NCBI GenBank assembly: GCA_937891465.1
Contig: CALAHF010000042.1
Coordinates: forward strand, 1 to 54,370
DNA: 54,370 bases
Direction of reading: 5' to 3'
From: an uncultured Verrucomicrobiales bacterium
GTDB lineage: Bacteria > Verrucomicrobiota > Verrucomicrobiia > Verrucomicrobiales > DEV007
Of the stretch, positions 35,301 through 43,742 are shown piece by piece; position 1 is the first letter of the stretch; every line of letters starts with the position of its first letter. The notes under the pieces are model-generated. The model was given only the letters and a program-made list of their open reading frames with translations. It searched no databases and had not been told where the DNA came from. The position numbers and the translations under genes are program-made.

Positions 35301-36389
35301 CCCGACAATTGTTGGATCGCCCATCGACTGAGAATCGTTGACCATCAATTTTGCGTCCGTGATTGGCTTATTCAAGTCCGCCGAAATCGTGACTTCTGTA
35401 TGAGCAAGCGCCCGAATTTCACCGGTGTCACTCGGTCCTTCGACCGCATCCAACTGGGTGTAATCAGGGAATTCGTAGCGAACGGTAAGTTCTTCAACTA
35501 CTGGTGGAGGAACCGCCGTCACATCATAAAATTCACTCACCGCTGAGCCAGCCCTCACGCGATATTCAAAACTATCAGCGATTGATGGAAACGTGACCGA
35601 GAAGCGTTTCTCACCGTCTTCGATTTGCCCCATCAACGTCATTCGCTCTACCGACTCCGTTCCATCGGGAAGCGTTCGGCGAATCTCAGCCCGGTTCAAC
35701 CGCTTGTGTTTCACCGTCATCTGAATTGTAACAGGCTCGCCAACGGCAACCCGAAGATCACCCGGTTCAACAACCAGCGTATCCGCATAAGCATTTCCGA
35801 TATCCAAATACGGTGCCAACGCACGAGTCAAAAGTGTCCATCCCTGCTTTGGCCAGATTAACATCACCAGAGCAATCATCAGCACACCTACCGCTGCGGC
35901 CGTCATGAACTTAGTCGCCTTCGCCGGTTTAAACTCTGTTTTGGGATCCACTTTTTCGACATCGATCACCGCAGAATCAACAACAGCAGAAATCAGTTCC
36001 TCAGAACCTTTCATTGAGCCTGGATCGTCACTCGACATCAGTTCCACTGCTGTCGAAATTCGTTCCTGCAACTCCGGATGACGCACTTCAAGAATTCGAG
36101 CGATGCTGGTCATCGTAATTTTTCTGGAAAGCGGTCGAACCAGAAACCACCACGCTGCGACTAGTGTAATCGCCAACCCTGTCAACGACAGCGCCCATCG
36201 TGCTGCGTTTGAAAAAATTGTCACGGTTGCGTCGATCGCCATGATCACGAGTAGACAGCCGATCGCCACGGCAAGAGTCGCGAAAATTCCTTTAATCAGC
36301 ATCAATCGCCGAACGCGTGAGATCAATGATTTGAGCTTGTCCTGAATCGGTTCAGGAAGCTGGGAAAGCGTTGCTTCAAAAGTGCTCAT
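32334..36389 (-). CDS. Giant membrane protein with DUF4175-like N-terminus and long Gln/Glu/Ala-rich coiled coil
   Basis: This 1351-aa protein has two membrane spans near the N-terminus (about 32-54 and 64-84) and a third at about 159-180. An extracytoplasmic beta-rich region follows (about 195-520: DLRVAVGEPVTIQMTVKHKRLNRAEI, ELTVRYEFPDYTQLDAVEGPSDTGEI). Residues about 530-1280 are an unbroken Gln/Glu/Lys/Ala-rich segment with heptad character, for example KAQKKELEETIREAERELQN. The last 70 residues carry TGEGVPPELKAMGVTVADWAKMKG and YFQVIAKEAK. The N-terminal part resembles the DUF4175 family. It follows two VWA-type membrane proteins in the MoxR operon and could span or scaffold the periplasm; this is inference. 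Confidence 0.85.
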   Translation of the reverse strand: MSTFEATLSQLPEPIQDKLKSLISRVRRLMLIKGIFATLAVAIGCLLVIMAIDATVTIFSNAARWALSLTGLAITLVAAWWFLVRPLSRKITMTSIARILEVRHPELQERISTAVELMSSDDPGSMKGSEELISAVVDSAVIDVEKVDPKTEFKPAKATKFMTAAAVGVLMIALVMLIWPKQGWTLLTRALAPYLDIGNAYADTLVVEPGDLRVAVGEPVTIQMTVKHKRLNRAEIRRTLPDGTESVERMTLMGQIEDGEKRFSVTFPSIADSFEYRVRAGSAVSEFYDVTAVPPPVVEELTVRYEFPDYTQLDAVEGPSDTGEIRALAHTEVTISADLNKPITDAKLMVNDSQSMGDPTIVGNKVLWKFPLKPRMNGTWRLDLTDDDGFKNAPSNYSIQALPDKTPRVVIESPQARELRLKPSELLPIRFAITEDFGFSQVDLLIRRNNEGNPLTVIQPTPESDGASGVWRGGAQLNLSSLDLENHHRRLEVQVRARDNRPASYEGPGEGLSDKIVIILDRNAESLAKQTIKAQKKELEETIREAERELQNAKNDAKSAEQQLAKKEEEINETAERELKEFQEHAKKAQEKLQEIAAKLEASVFSEQADAAEKIADEEIADALESADMIPITDKKEERVAEAKEAGKQIEEALKDLKEISESIKEADDELQMVAELNDLANDQRELAKEAADNVKKTEQKETEMAQKEQTPQQELDKLAQEQRQQMERFKREQEQVQNELGDLLKDDKEALKDVMEQQKAQAEQLAQEAKQMAEEQKKLAEMTNEAAQAKTEEQQQALQDQVMDQLKKMQEQIAKDTESLQNDLNKAEKGAGEPLEKPKEETKQAAENLANAETPTAEEQQQTKAQNEQAKAEIDSAEEKVAPEEGTEESKQSEMAQAAEAAQEAAEALAEAAEKSQEAGQQKQEAQPEGAQDPAAENQEGQPEVEAGQAAPEMAEEQKPAEGSKPTPPAKGDQPAPKAGEPGQEPSAAEMAENKPSKGEGENGEPSEGEPGESPFGAQETQTELADLAEAQAALAEQIAAVAEGNFEAALESMEEQLAAQTGELQEATESLEASLQSTQQNTAKSRADQAENILEQAMQKQERSTQQMETAQKAEAQADAQAQQAAENAAKQGKPAPAQQPGMSKQGQQQMQQAQQSQQQAAQNLEQAAKSLQQTAQAIEQSIAKNEAQPQGEEGLVDSEDLAESFKEVSDSAESQSQQQAAEQSQKAAESLQQLTQSAMEQMGALGQPKPGQQGEPQPNPDGPQKMAQFMEGQEPQLNENGGKMMDMTGEGVPPELKAMGVTVADWAKMKGTLTGGSASAIETNLPSEYRELVGRYFQVIAKEAKGGK

Positions 36390-36418
36390 AATTTATAAGA
36401 GGGTGAACTTTGGTATTC

Positions 36419-36463
36419 ACGATCCAATAGGGTTGGTTCATTGAACCTTCCCTGTTGGTTCGT
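36419..36463. repeat. Palindromic repeat family, copy G (in an operon spacer)
   Basis: The arm acgatccaatagggt faces ccctgttggttcgt with the centre gttcattgaac. It lies in the 100-bp gap between the VWA-like gene ending at 36490 and the coiled-coil gene starting at 36389, so it is inside the MoxR operon transcript if the operon is continuous. Confidence 0.85.
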
Positions 36464-36489
36464 AAAAATGCTTTTAGATACTTTAGATT

Positions 36490-39400
36490 CTATGCCAATC
36501 CGCTCTTCCGACGCAAGATCCACTCTGTGGTGAGGAATCCCAAAAACAAAACTAACAGCGGCCACTTGTCCCAGAGGGTCACGTTCTCGCGTTCAGTCAG
36601 GGTTTCTTTCGGCGACCCGAATCGAGTCACGAGCGATTGTAAATTTGAGATCTCAGCAACATGCCCGCCGGTCATTTGTGCTGCACGATTTAAAAAATCA
36701 CGGTTGGCTGTCAATTCAGCCAATTCGATTGGATTGCGAGTCGTCACGACAAGGAGCTCCGTTTCGAGTTTCTCCTCACCCTCCGCCAGGCTGCTATCGA
36801 CAGCCTCGCCTTCGATTCGGACGGTATATTCTCCCGCCTCCGGCAGCCCTGCAACCGTGGTCTCGTATATTCCTGATGAGTCGGTTCGGTAACTCAGTTT
36901 TTGGCGCAACAGTCGTTTTTCTCCATCGTAAATCGAGGCATACACTTCGGCTTCTGTAATCGGTTTGCGATCTGCATCGAGCACTTTTGACGTGATATTA
37001 ATTTCGTCATTTGGAGTGTAGCTCAGCCGATCGGTTCCGAGACGCACGCGCTCATTTCCGCTTCGCAAATTCGCGCCCGCTCCCCAACGAGTCAACTGCC
37101 CCCAAAATCGGTGATGATAAGTATCGCCCACTCCGTATCGGAAACGCCACGTCTGATCAAAGTTCATCATCGCGACTTTTCCTAAACCAGACCGCTGAAT
37201 TGTGATCAACGCGTGCTCTTTTTCATACGTCTTCTGATTCGCGAGTTGTTGGATTGCAGCCTCAACCGAATCAGGCGAACCATTCACATCAATGTCGCCA
37301 ACTCCCGTATCACCGATTGGACGCGCGTAGGCCAGGACTTCCGCCCCGTCTTTCACTCCGGTTGTCACCGGTGAACGCCAGCGCAACGTCGGAAACTGCC
37401 CCCAAATTTCTCCGTTCAACGAACGGCTCGTTGATTGCGCCGTCACTGGGTGCCCCCGGCCAACCGTTGTCAGCTCGATCCGATAGGCTTTTTCCGGTGC
37501 CTCAAATCGCTCAGCATCTGATTGCTCATAAGTGATCGGCAAAAGCCGCTTAAACGTCTCGTTCGAAAATGAATGCGGCATGTGACGCGGACCTGCGACG
37601 CAAACCAACAACGCCCCGCGTTTGGTGACGGATTCCTGAATCGCATCCCACTCCCATGGCTGAAGGGAATTCGCAGGAAGGTCTCCCAGAATGATCACAT
37701 CAAACTGAGCCCATTCGTCGGCATCTTTGGGTAGTTCGGTGGCTTCCGCATCACCGAATTTCCGGCTGGCACTTGCCGGAACACCACTCGATGAATTCAT
37801 CCGGTCAATCGTGTCGGGGTTCAGCAACACATACTGAAGATGAACCGATTTATCACGCCCGTAAAAAAGGTTTCTCAGATAACGAAATTCCCATCGCGGA
37901 AAGTTATCAACCAACAACACATTGGTCCGATCATCCGTCACAGCGACTTTGAAATCCCACGAGTTATTATTCGAAAACAACTCCGACTTACTCGGCTCGA
38001 GCTCGACCTGATAATCGAAAATCCCTTTTTCAGCCGGGAAGTGAACAAATCGCAGCTCGGTCCGAAAATTGATATCCGGCACGTCGATCTCTTGTTCTTC
38101 CACAACTTCACCACCGTATTTCAAAACGGCTCTCACTTTTTTTCCACGCAATCCATCCAGCTTTGCTTCCGCTTTCACCAATATTCGATCACCCAAATAA
38201 ATTGATTCCGGAGCATTCAAACTCAACAGCGAAGCGTCCACTGGCCCCTGATACCCACCGATTGGAACGGCAACGAATGGCGAATTCTGAACTGCCATTT
38301 GCCGCAACGAATCTTCCGGCAATCCCACGGCATTGTGCTGTCCATCCGAAAGCAACAAAACCCCAGCAAGTGATTCCGGTGAGGTGTTTTCTAAAACATG
38401 CTCCAAAGCCCCAGTCAGATCAGTCAATGCGCGTTCCGGCTTTTGTTCAGTTGTGTCAGACACAGCCCCCGCGATCACCGCATCTAAATCGACCAACTCT
38501 TCAGTATCCCTGGCGAAACGATAATACCGAACATTATAATCAGACTTCAATCGATCCAATAGGGTCTGTTCTTCGATCGCACCCTCTTCGCTCGTAAAAC
38601 TGATAGGCGTTTGCAAAGCTGCTCGCGCGATGTCCCGCCGAGTCTTGGCGGCCGCATCCGTTACCGTTTTGCGAGCGCCTTCGCTCATTTTGTCAAACAT
38701 GGTCTGGTCCACCCGTTCAATCGCGAACGGAATTTGCTCCGACACGACACCGATTTCCCGGGCAGCTACTTCGAGTTGCTTTAAAACTTCTTCCCCATTT
38801 CCTTCACCCATCCCGTTTTCGGCAGCCTGAAAAATTCGGCTCAATCCATCGCGCGTTCGGTTTCTGAAATCGGTGATTTTATTTTTCGAATCTCCGCCCA
38901 GAAATTCACTCTGCTGATTCAAAATTTCATCAAACGACGTTACCAAACCAGCTGCTCGTTCAGTTCCTACAGCAAGAAATTCGTTGAGGCCTTCGGCACG
39001 GGATTCAATCCCTGAATTGGGATCAGGCGAGGTTTTGATAGCCGTAATCTCATCCTGAATATCGGAAGCCAACGCATCGACCTTCGTTCGAATAGCATTC
39101 AATGGCGGACGAAATTTAACGGCATCGACTTTGAATAAATCCGCTCGATCCATCATCTCGGAAACCGAAAGTCGCTGGTCAGAAAGGTTCATCGACTCCG
39201 ATTCATCCACTAAAATTACAACCTCACGATTGATCTCTCGATTTTTCAAAAAGGAGTGAACCGGCTGGAGGAGAATCGCGATCAACGTCGTCAACGCCAG
39301 CACTCGCAAAGCGAGTAACCAGCGTCCGCGTACCGGCGAAACGATCGTACGTTCAAATCGATACAGCCAAACAATGATCTCGGCCGCAACAGCTCCCATA

Positions 39401-39657
39401 ATCGCCAACGGCCAAAGGCTCCACGAGGTCGAGAGCGAAATGAATTTTCCAAGAAATTGGAACAAACTCCAAAAGCCAACCGCCAGCGCAAATGCACCAA
39501 CGATGGCGATAAAAACATTGGTCGAAAGCCGCGTAAAACGATTGCGAACACGGAGCGAACCGATCCAGATAAAAAACAGCGCGAGAACACCGATCCCAAG
39601 CATTACGGGGCCAAGGGAAGTGGCGAGGTCGGTGCGGTTGTAATCTTCGGGATTCAA
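36490..39657 (-). CDS. VWA-like/glutamine-amidotransferase-like membrane protein of the MoxR operon
   Basis: This 1055-aa protein begins with four membrane spans (about 16-32, 47-68, 83-98, 115-131), then a VWA-type strand VVILVDESESM with Asp151 and Ser153/155 in MIDAS-like positions. After a helical stretch comes LAGVLLLSDGQHNAVGLPEDSL, then a region like class I glutamine amidotransferases (VLLVDNFPRWEFRYLRNLF, WAQFDVIILGDLPANSL), a beta-sandwich (YTPNDEINITSKVLD) and one C-terminal span (WPLLVLFLGFLTTEWILRRKSG). The start is TTG at 39657; ATG 39603 is an alternative keeping the first span. It follows the BatA-like gene by 32 bp. It contains repeat copy H around codon 356-370. Confidence 0.85.
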   Translation of the reverse strand: MNPEDYNRTDLATSLGPVMLGIGVLALFFIWIGSLRVRNRFTRLSTNVFIAIVGAFALAVGFWSLFQFLGKFISLSTSWSLWPLAIMGAVAAEIIVWLYRFERTIVSPVRGRWLLALRVLALTTLIAILLQPVHSFLKNREINREVVILVDESESMNLSDQRLSVSEMMDRADLFKVDAVKFRPPLNAIRTKVDALASDIQDEITAIKTSPDPNSGIESRAEGLNEFLAVGTERAAGLVTSFDEILNQQSEFLGGDSKNKITDFRNRTRDGLSRIFQAAENGMGEGNGEEVLKQLEVAAREIGVVSEQIPFAIERVDQTMFDKMSEGARKTVTDAAAKTRRDIARAALQTPISFTSEEGAIEEQTLLDRLKSDYNVRYYRFARDTEELVDLDAVIAGAVSDTTEQKPERALTDLTGALEHVLENTSPESLAGVLLLSDGQHNAVGLPEDSLRQMAVQNSPFVAVPIGGYQGPVDASLLSLNAPESIYLGDRILVKAEAKLDGLRGKKVRAVLKYGGEVVEEQEIDVPDINFRTELRFVHFPAEKGIFDYQVELEPSKSELFSNNNSWDFKVAVTDDRTNVLLVDNFPRWEFRYLRNLFYGRDKSVHLQYVLLNPDTIDRMNSSSGVPASASRKFGDAEATELPKDADEWAQFDVIILGDLPANSLQPWEWDAIQESVTKRGALLVCVAGPRHMPHSFSNETFKRLLPITYEQSDAERFEAPEKAYRIELTTVGRGHPVTAQSTSRSLNGEIWGQFPTLRWRSPVTTGVKDGAEVLAYARPIGDTGVGDIDVNGSPDSVEAAIQQLANQKTYEKEHALITIQRSGLGKVAMMNFDQTWRFRYGVGDTYHHRFWGQLTRWGAGANLRSGNERVRLGTDRLSYTPNDEINITSKVLDADRKPITEAEVYASIYDGEKRLLRQKLSYRTDSSGIYETTVAGLPEAGEYTVRIEGEAVDSSLAEGEEKLETELLVVTTRNPIELAELTANRDFLNRAAQMTGGHVAEISNLQSLVTRFGSPKETLTERENVTLWDKWPLLVLFLGFLTTEWILRRKSGLA
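38551..38595. repeat. Palindromic repeat family, copy H (coding, half conserved)
   Basis: tcgatccaatagggtctgtt matches the family strongly on one arm; the other arm (accctcttcgctcg) is decayed. On the minus strand it encodes AIEEQTLLDR within the VWA-like protein. The same TLLDR peptide arises from copy J in nagA. Confidence 0.6.
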
Positions 39658-39689
39658 ATCGGAGTCGAGTTTTCAGTTTAAAATTTAGA

Positions 39690-42600
39690 TCAGCCTGCCG
39701 TTTTGCCCATCTTTTCCAATTGCTCACGAAAGCCATCGGACGGCGAATCGCGGTTTTCAAAATCAATCGATATTTCCTCTCCCGTGCGGCGTGTCCGGGC
39801 AATCCAGCGGGAAAGCGCCACTTCGAGAAGAAGAAAGAAAAACGCACCAACAGCGAGGTATTTCCAGAGCTCTCGCCCAAACTGATTCCCGCTCAAAAAG
39901 CCGATGATGTCCTCCAGCGTCTCGGGCTGAGAAATTGTTACGAATTTTTCCAGAAACGCAAAATCGGCTTCGGTCAGTCGAGTCAAATGGCTCTCACTCG
40001 GATCCCGTTTCACGGTGAATGGTATCTGATTACTTTCGCCGCGAAGGAAACTCGTAAAGTATCCGCGATGATCGTTCGGAACTGTCATGTGATACAACCC
40101 GCTCGAAATATCGCCCTTGATTTTGAAAAGGCTGCCGTTCTCAGAGGAATTCAAGATGGCGCGCAAATCGCTCCCCGTCGGACTTTTGACAGCGTAGGTC
40201 GCAAGCGACTTAGATGTGGCTCCCTCACTATCTTCACCGTCGGGAGCGGGCCCGGCAAATGTTCGAAAAAATCGAGGGGGAATAATTTGTCGGCCAAATT
40301 CCCGTGTCTCCCAAAACAGCATCACCTTCGCTTCTCCACTGTATTCGATGAACTCAGCACGGACATCATACCACTTATTCGAATCCAGTTTATAAGTGCC
40401 TCGTCCGTTGTTTTTGATCACCGCGCGGCCATCAAGCCACAGAGAAAAAGAATCATCCTGTTCCGAATAAAACCGATACGTCCCAGAAACCGGCGGGCGC
40501 AATTTTCCGGTCCAGACAATCTTAAAATTATCGGCGGGAACGGCTGAAGCCGGCTGTCCTCCGGCCCAATTAAATTGAATCGTCGCGTCATTCCGTGTCA
40601 TTGCAGGACGGTCAGCGTCGATCGAAGCAAAGTATTCGCCTTTCAAACCTTCCCCGATAATGGCACCTCTATTTCCAGCCAGCTGAAGGCTTAAATCCCA
40701 GCCTGGCTCGAGATTCAAATCGTACGAGGCAGGGTCAGCAAGATAATAAACGAGCTCGTGAATGAATGGCAAATACGCCTGACGAGTCGGTAAACTTCCG
40801 CCAGTGGTATCAAGCGGCAGGCCTAACATTACGACTTTACCTCCACCTATGGGTCGTGAAGCCAGCATGATTTCACCGTTGTTAAAACGAGCACCGACGG
40901 ACGTCTCTTTCACCATTTCGTTCGGAACCGTGAGCGGCCAGAATGAAGTCACAACGGTCGATGAAAAATCGCTCTTGGTAGTATCAGCTACTTTTGCCAA
41001 TGCCGGATGCGTTAAGGTTTGAGCTGATGGACTTATCAATTCTTCAAGACCCGCAACAGCAAGTGTTGGTTGAAATTGAGCAGGAAGAAACAGGTTCCCT
41101 GCGCCATCTTTCCACTCGTTGTAAAAATCAGGCTGCGCCTTCTGCCCCGGTGCAATTAAGAGCCCACCGCCGCGATTCACGAATTCCGAAATTTTCTCTG
41201 TTGCGGCAGTTGGCAAACGCGGAACGTCTGCAAGAATCACGACGTCATAAGCAGAATAATCAGGGATGTTTCCGATGTTCGGCGCGGTAATGATGGCCGG
41301 TTCAACCAAAAACCGAATGGCGTCCAAGGTCGGATCGTAAACCACATCGGTGTCGCCGTCCGCTCCCTTAAAATCGGTATTAGCACCCAGATTGGGGTTC
41401 AACGTCAGCGAAGATGGAGCCAACGCGATTGCTGGAAATGTCGCAGCACGTTCAAAAAACCGACCTTGAGGCCGACCGTCAACGATTAGCACCTTCAGTG
41501 AATCCGCGATGTTTAGAGCTGCTGAACCACGATTATCTTGCTCAATATCATCAGCAACCTCCAGCGTCGCCGTAAATGAGTGCGCCCCCGGCTCGGCAAA
41601 CTGATGAGTGAATTTCACAACCTGTCGTTCACCCGGCTGAAGTTGCCCGAGTCCTTTGTCCACATATTGGCGACCGCCTTCGACTTGCAAATTCAATGCA
41701 CCCGGCGTCACGGCTTCGTTGCCCGTATTCTCCACCGTAATGGTGATATCAACAGGACGATCAACTCCAACAATTTCACGCGAGAGCGACACATCAGTGA
41801 CCGCAAGGTTTCGCAAATACTGGGGCAATGGCATTTTACGAATCAGAATTTGGGGCTCCGACGGCAAGTTCTTAAAAACCTCGCGGAGGAAATTCCAGCG
41901 ACCCGTTTTACCGATCTCCCAACCGACATTTTGCCCATCGGTCAAAAGAATGATCTGCTTCGCCGGGTTATCACCTTTCTTCAATCCGAGTGACGCCAGT
42001 GTCAGCGCGTGATACGTCGCAATCGAACCGTCGAGCGGTTTCAAGTCGTCTAAGATCGCCTCAAGTTCAGCTCGGTCAGTTGTCGGATCGAGAATTTTAG
42101 CGCTTGGAGCAGGACCACCGAGGATGATCGAGAAGGCGTGACCTCGTGGCGCCCGCTTCACAATCGTTCGCGCTTCCTCGACCGCTCGATCAAAGTTGGC
42201 AAGCCCATCAACCTTCATCGACATCGAAGTCGACCCATCAATAATAAGCGCGATGTCCTGACGCGCTCCCGGCGCAAAGCGTGAGAGGTTTAAATATTTT
42301 TCAAAAAAGATCAGACCGATACAAAGCAGTAAAATCAGAATCGAACTCAGTCCAATCCAGAAACGCCATTTGGGTTCACTGTGCAAAACAACCGCAACAC
42401 CAAGCCCTACAACGCCAAGTAAAATCAGAGGCAGAATGATCAACCAGGGAATGGTGGACCCTGGTGGAATAAATGGTCGGGCAAGAGCAATCGCAAGCAG
42501 ACCAACCAACAAACAACGAGTCGCCATCAACAACGCCTCTTCCAATTGAATCCGGCGATTCCGAATCGCGAGCGACTCCAGAAGAAAACTCATCGCACCC

Positions 42601-42701
42601 CAGTCAACGATTTTATTCGACCGACGATTCAGCAAATGAATGATGATCGGGATTAGAATTCCCGCAGCGCCGATCAATAAAAGTGAGTTTAAAAAAAGCA
42701 T
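39690..42701 (-). CDS. BatA-like VWA membrane protein with PA14 domain
   Basis: This 1003-aa protein starts with the BatA-type N-terminus: MLFLNSLLLIGAAGILIPII, HLLNRR and ALLMATRCLLVGLLAIALARP. A VWA domain follows with D155-G-S-T-S159 as MIDAS and IILLTDGQNVGWEIG later. Then come a CARDB-like beta domain (VDRPVDITITVENTGNEAV), a glutamine-amidotransferase-like segment (YDVVILADVPRLP, GGGLLIAPGQ), a PA14 domain (about 685-830: VSGTYRFYSEQDDSFSLWLDG) and a C-terminal span (YLAVGAFFFLLLEVALSRWI). It sits 9 bp after the DUF58 gene, the standard MoxR-DUF58-Bat order. PA14 suggests contact with a carbohydrate ligand outside the membrane. Confidence 0.92.
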   Translation of the reverse strand: MLFLNSLLLIGAAGILIPIIIHLLNRRSNKIVDWGAMSFLLESLAIRNRRIQLEEALLMATRCLLVGLLAIALARPFIPPGSTIPWLIILPLILLGVVGLGVAVVLHSEPKWRFWIGLSSILILLLCIGLIFFEKYLNLSRFAPGARQDIALIIDGSTSMSMKVDGLANFDRAVEEARTIVKRAPRGHAFSIILGGPAPSAKILDPTTDRAELEAILDDLKPLDGSIATYHALTLASLGLKKGDNPAKQIILLTDGQNVGWEIGKTGRWNFLREVFKNLPSEPQILIRKMPLPQYLRNLAVTDVSLSREIVGVDRPVDITITVENTGNEAVTPGALNLQVEGGRQYVDKGLGQLQPGERQVVKFTHQFAEPGAHSFTATLEVADDIEQDNRGSAALNIADSLKVLIVDGRPQGRFFERAATFPAIALAPSSLTLNPNLGANTDFKGADGDTDVVYDPTLDAIRFLVEPAIITAPNIGNIPDYSAYDVVILADVPRLPTAATEKISEFVNRGGGLLIAPGQKAQPDFYNEWKDGAGNLFLPAQFQPTLAVAGLEELISPSAQTLTHPALAKVADTTKSDFSSTVVTSFWPLTVPNEMVKETSVGARFNNGEIMLASRPIGGGKVVMLGLPLDTTGGSLPTRQAYLPFIHELVYYLADPASYDLNLEPGWDLSLQLAGNRGAIIGEGLKGEYFASIDADRPAMTRNDATIQFNWAGGQPASAVPADNFKIVWTGKLRPPVSGTYRFYSEQDDSFSLWLDGRAVIKNNGRGTYKLDSNKWYDVRAEFIEYSGEAKVMLFWETREFGRQIIPPRFFRTFAGPAPDGEDSEGATSKSLATYAVKSPTGSDLRAILNSSENGSLFKIKGDISSGLYHMTVPNDHRGYFTSFLRGESNQIPFTVKRDPSESHLTRLTEADFAFLEKFVTISQPETLEDIIGFLSGNQFGRELWKYLAVGAFFFLLLEVALSRWIARTRRTGEEISIDFENRDSPSDGFREQLEKMGKTAG

Positions 42702-42710
42702 CTCAAGAAA

Positions 42711-43652
42711 TCAGCGGCTTCCAGCCTTTCGATTAGAAAAATAGGAGAACAACGTCTCATTCACCGAAGCCTTCGTGTTTACAGGCACGTAATCCGCACC
42801 CATCTGCCCACAGGCGAGTTCGATCGCTTTTAGATGTGCTCGAACCCGCTCGAGATAGCTGGCACGAATCGTTGCCGGATCGATATCAACCCGGCGGCCA
42901 TCAACTTCAAGACACTTGAAGTGATCGAATTTTTTGAAGGGAAAAGTCAGTTCTTCTTCCGCCATCATGTGGAAAAGCAGCAACTCGTGTTTCTTATACT
43001 GAAAGTGGTGCAGCGCCTTTTTAATTGCTTCAGCATCATCGAACAAATCGCTGATCACGATGACCAATCCACGTGCAGGGATCCGCTCCGCAATTTCGTG
43101 AAACGTTTCAGCGCAACGAGTGTCTTTGTCCGGCTCCGTGTTGTGAAGCTCTTCGAGAATCTTCCTCACCTGACTCGGTTTCGCTGCTGGGCGAATGTAT
43201 TTCCGAACGCCTTCATCAAAGGTGACAAGCCCCACGGCGTCCTGCTGGCGGATAAAAAGATAACTCAATGCAGCAGCAAGGTGCCTGGCATATTCAAATT
43301 TGCTGAGCGATGACGAATTTCCGAGTCCCGATGCTTCGTCTCCGCGAAATTTCATCGAACCTGACGCATCTACCAAAATGGTGACGCGCATGTTCGTTTC
43401 CTCAATGTATTGCTTGATGTAATACCGGTCGCTTTTGCCATAAACCCGCCAGTCCAGATTCCGCAAATCATCTCCCGCAACATACTGACGATGCTCCGCG
43501 AACTCGACTGAAAAACCTTTATGCGGACTGGTGTGACGCCCATTAATCGAGCCTTCCTTTGCCGTTCGCGCCAGAAATTCGAGACGACCAATAGTATTGG
43601 TCAACTCCGGCGGGAGCAGGTCAGTAAAAGCAGATGAGGTGGTTTCAGACAT
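42711..43652 (-). CDS. DUF58 domain protein, partner of MoxR
   Basis: This 313-aa protein shows the DUF58 signature: GRHTSPHKGFSVEFAEHRQYVAGDDLRNLDWRVYGKSDRYYIKQY, followed by a VWA-like core with D95-A-S-G-S99. DUF58 proteins are encoded next to MoxR ATPases across bacteria and are thought to link the chaperone-like ATPase to membrane VWA proteins. It has no signal peptide or span. I used ATG 43652; a TTG codon lies immediately upstream. The gap to moxR is 90 bp and holds repeat copy I; the gap to the BatA-like gene is only 9 bp. Confidence 0.95.
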   Translation of the reverse strand: MSETTSSAFTDLLPPELTNTIGRLEFLARTAKEGSINGRHTSPHKGFSVEFAEHRQYVAGDDLRNLDWRVYGKSDRYYIKQYIEETNMRVTILVDASGSMKFRGDEASGLGNSSSLSKFEYARHLAAALSYLFIRQQDAVGLVTFDEGVRKYIRPAAKPSQVRKILEELHNTEPDKDTRCAETFHEIAERIPARGLVIVISDLFDDAEAIKKALHHFQYKKHELLLFHMMAEEELTFPFKKFDHFKCLEVDGRRVDIDPATIRASYLERVRAHLKAIELACGQMGADYVPVNTKASVNETLFSYFSNRKAGSR

Positions 43653-43688
43653 CAATTCAGTTTAGAAATTCGGCATCAGATGTGTTTC

Positions 43689-43733
43689 ACGATCCAACCC
43701 TATTGGTTCATCGAACAGACCCTATTGAATCAA
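43689..43733 (-). repeat. Palindromic repeat family, copy I (direct half-units)
   Basis: Two half-units run in the same orientation, gatccaaccctattggttc and gaacagaccctattgaatc, so this copy cannot form the usual hairpin. It lies between moxR and the DUF58 gene. Confidence 0.85.
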
Positions 43734-43742
43734 ATAAGCAGA

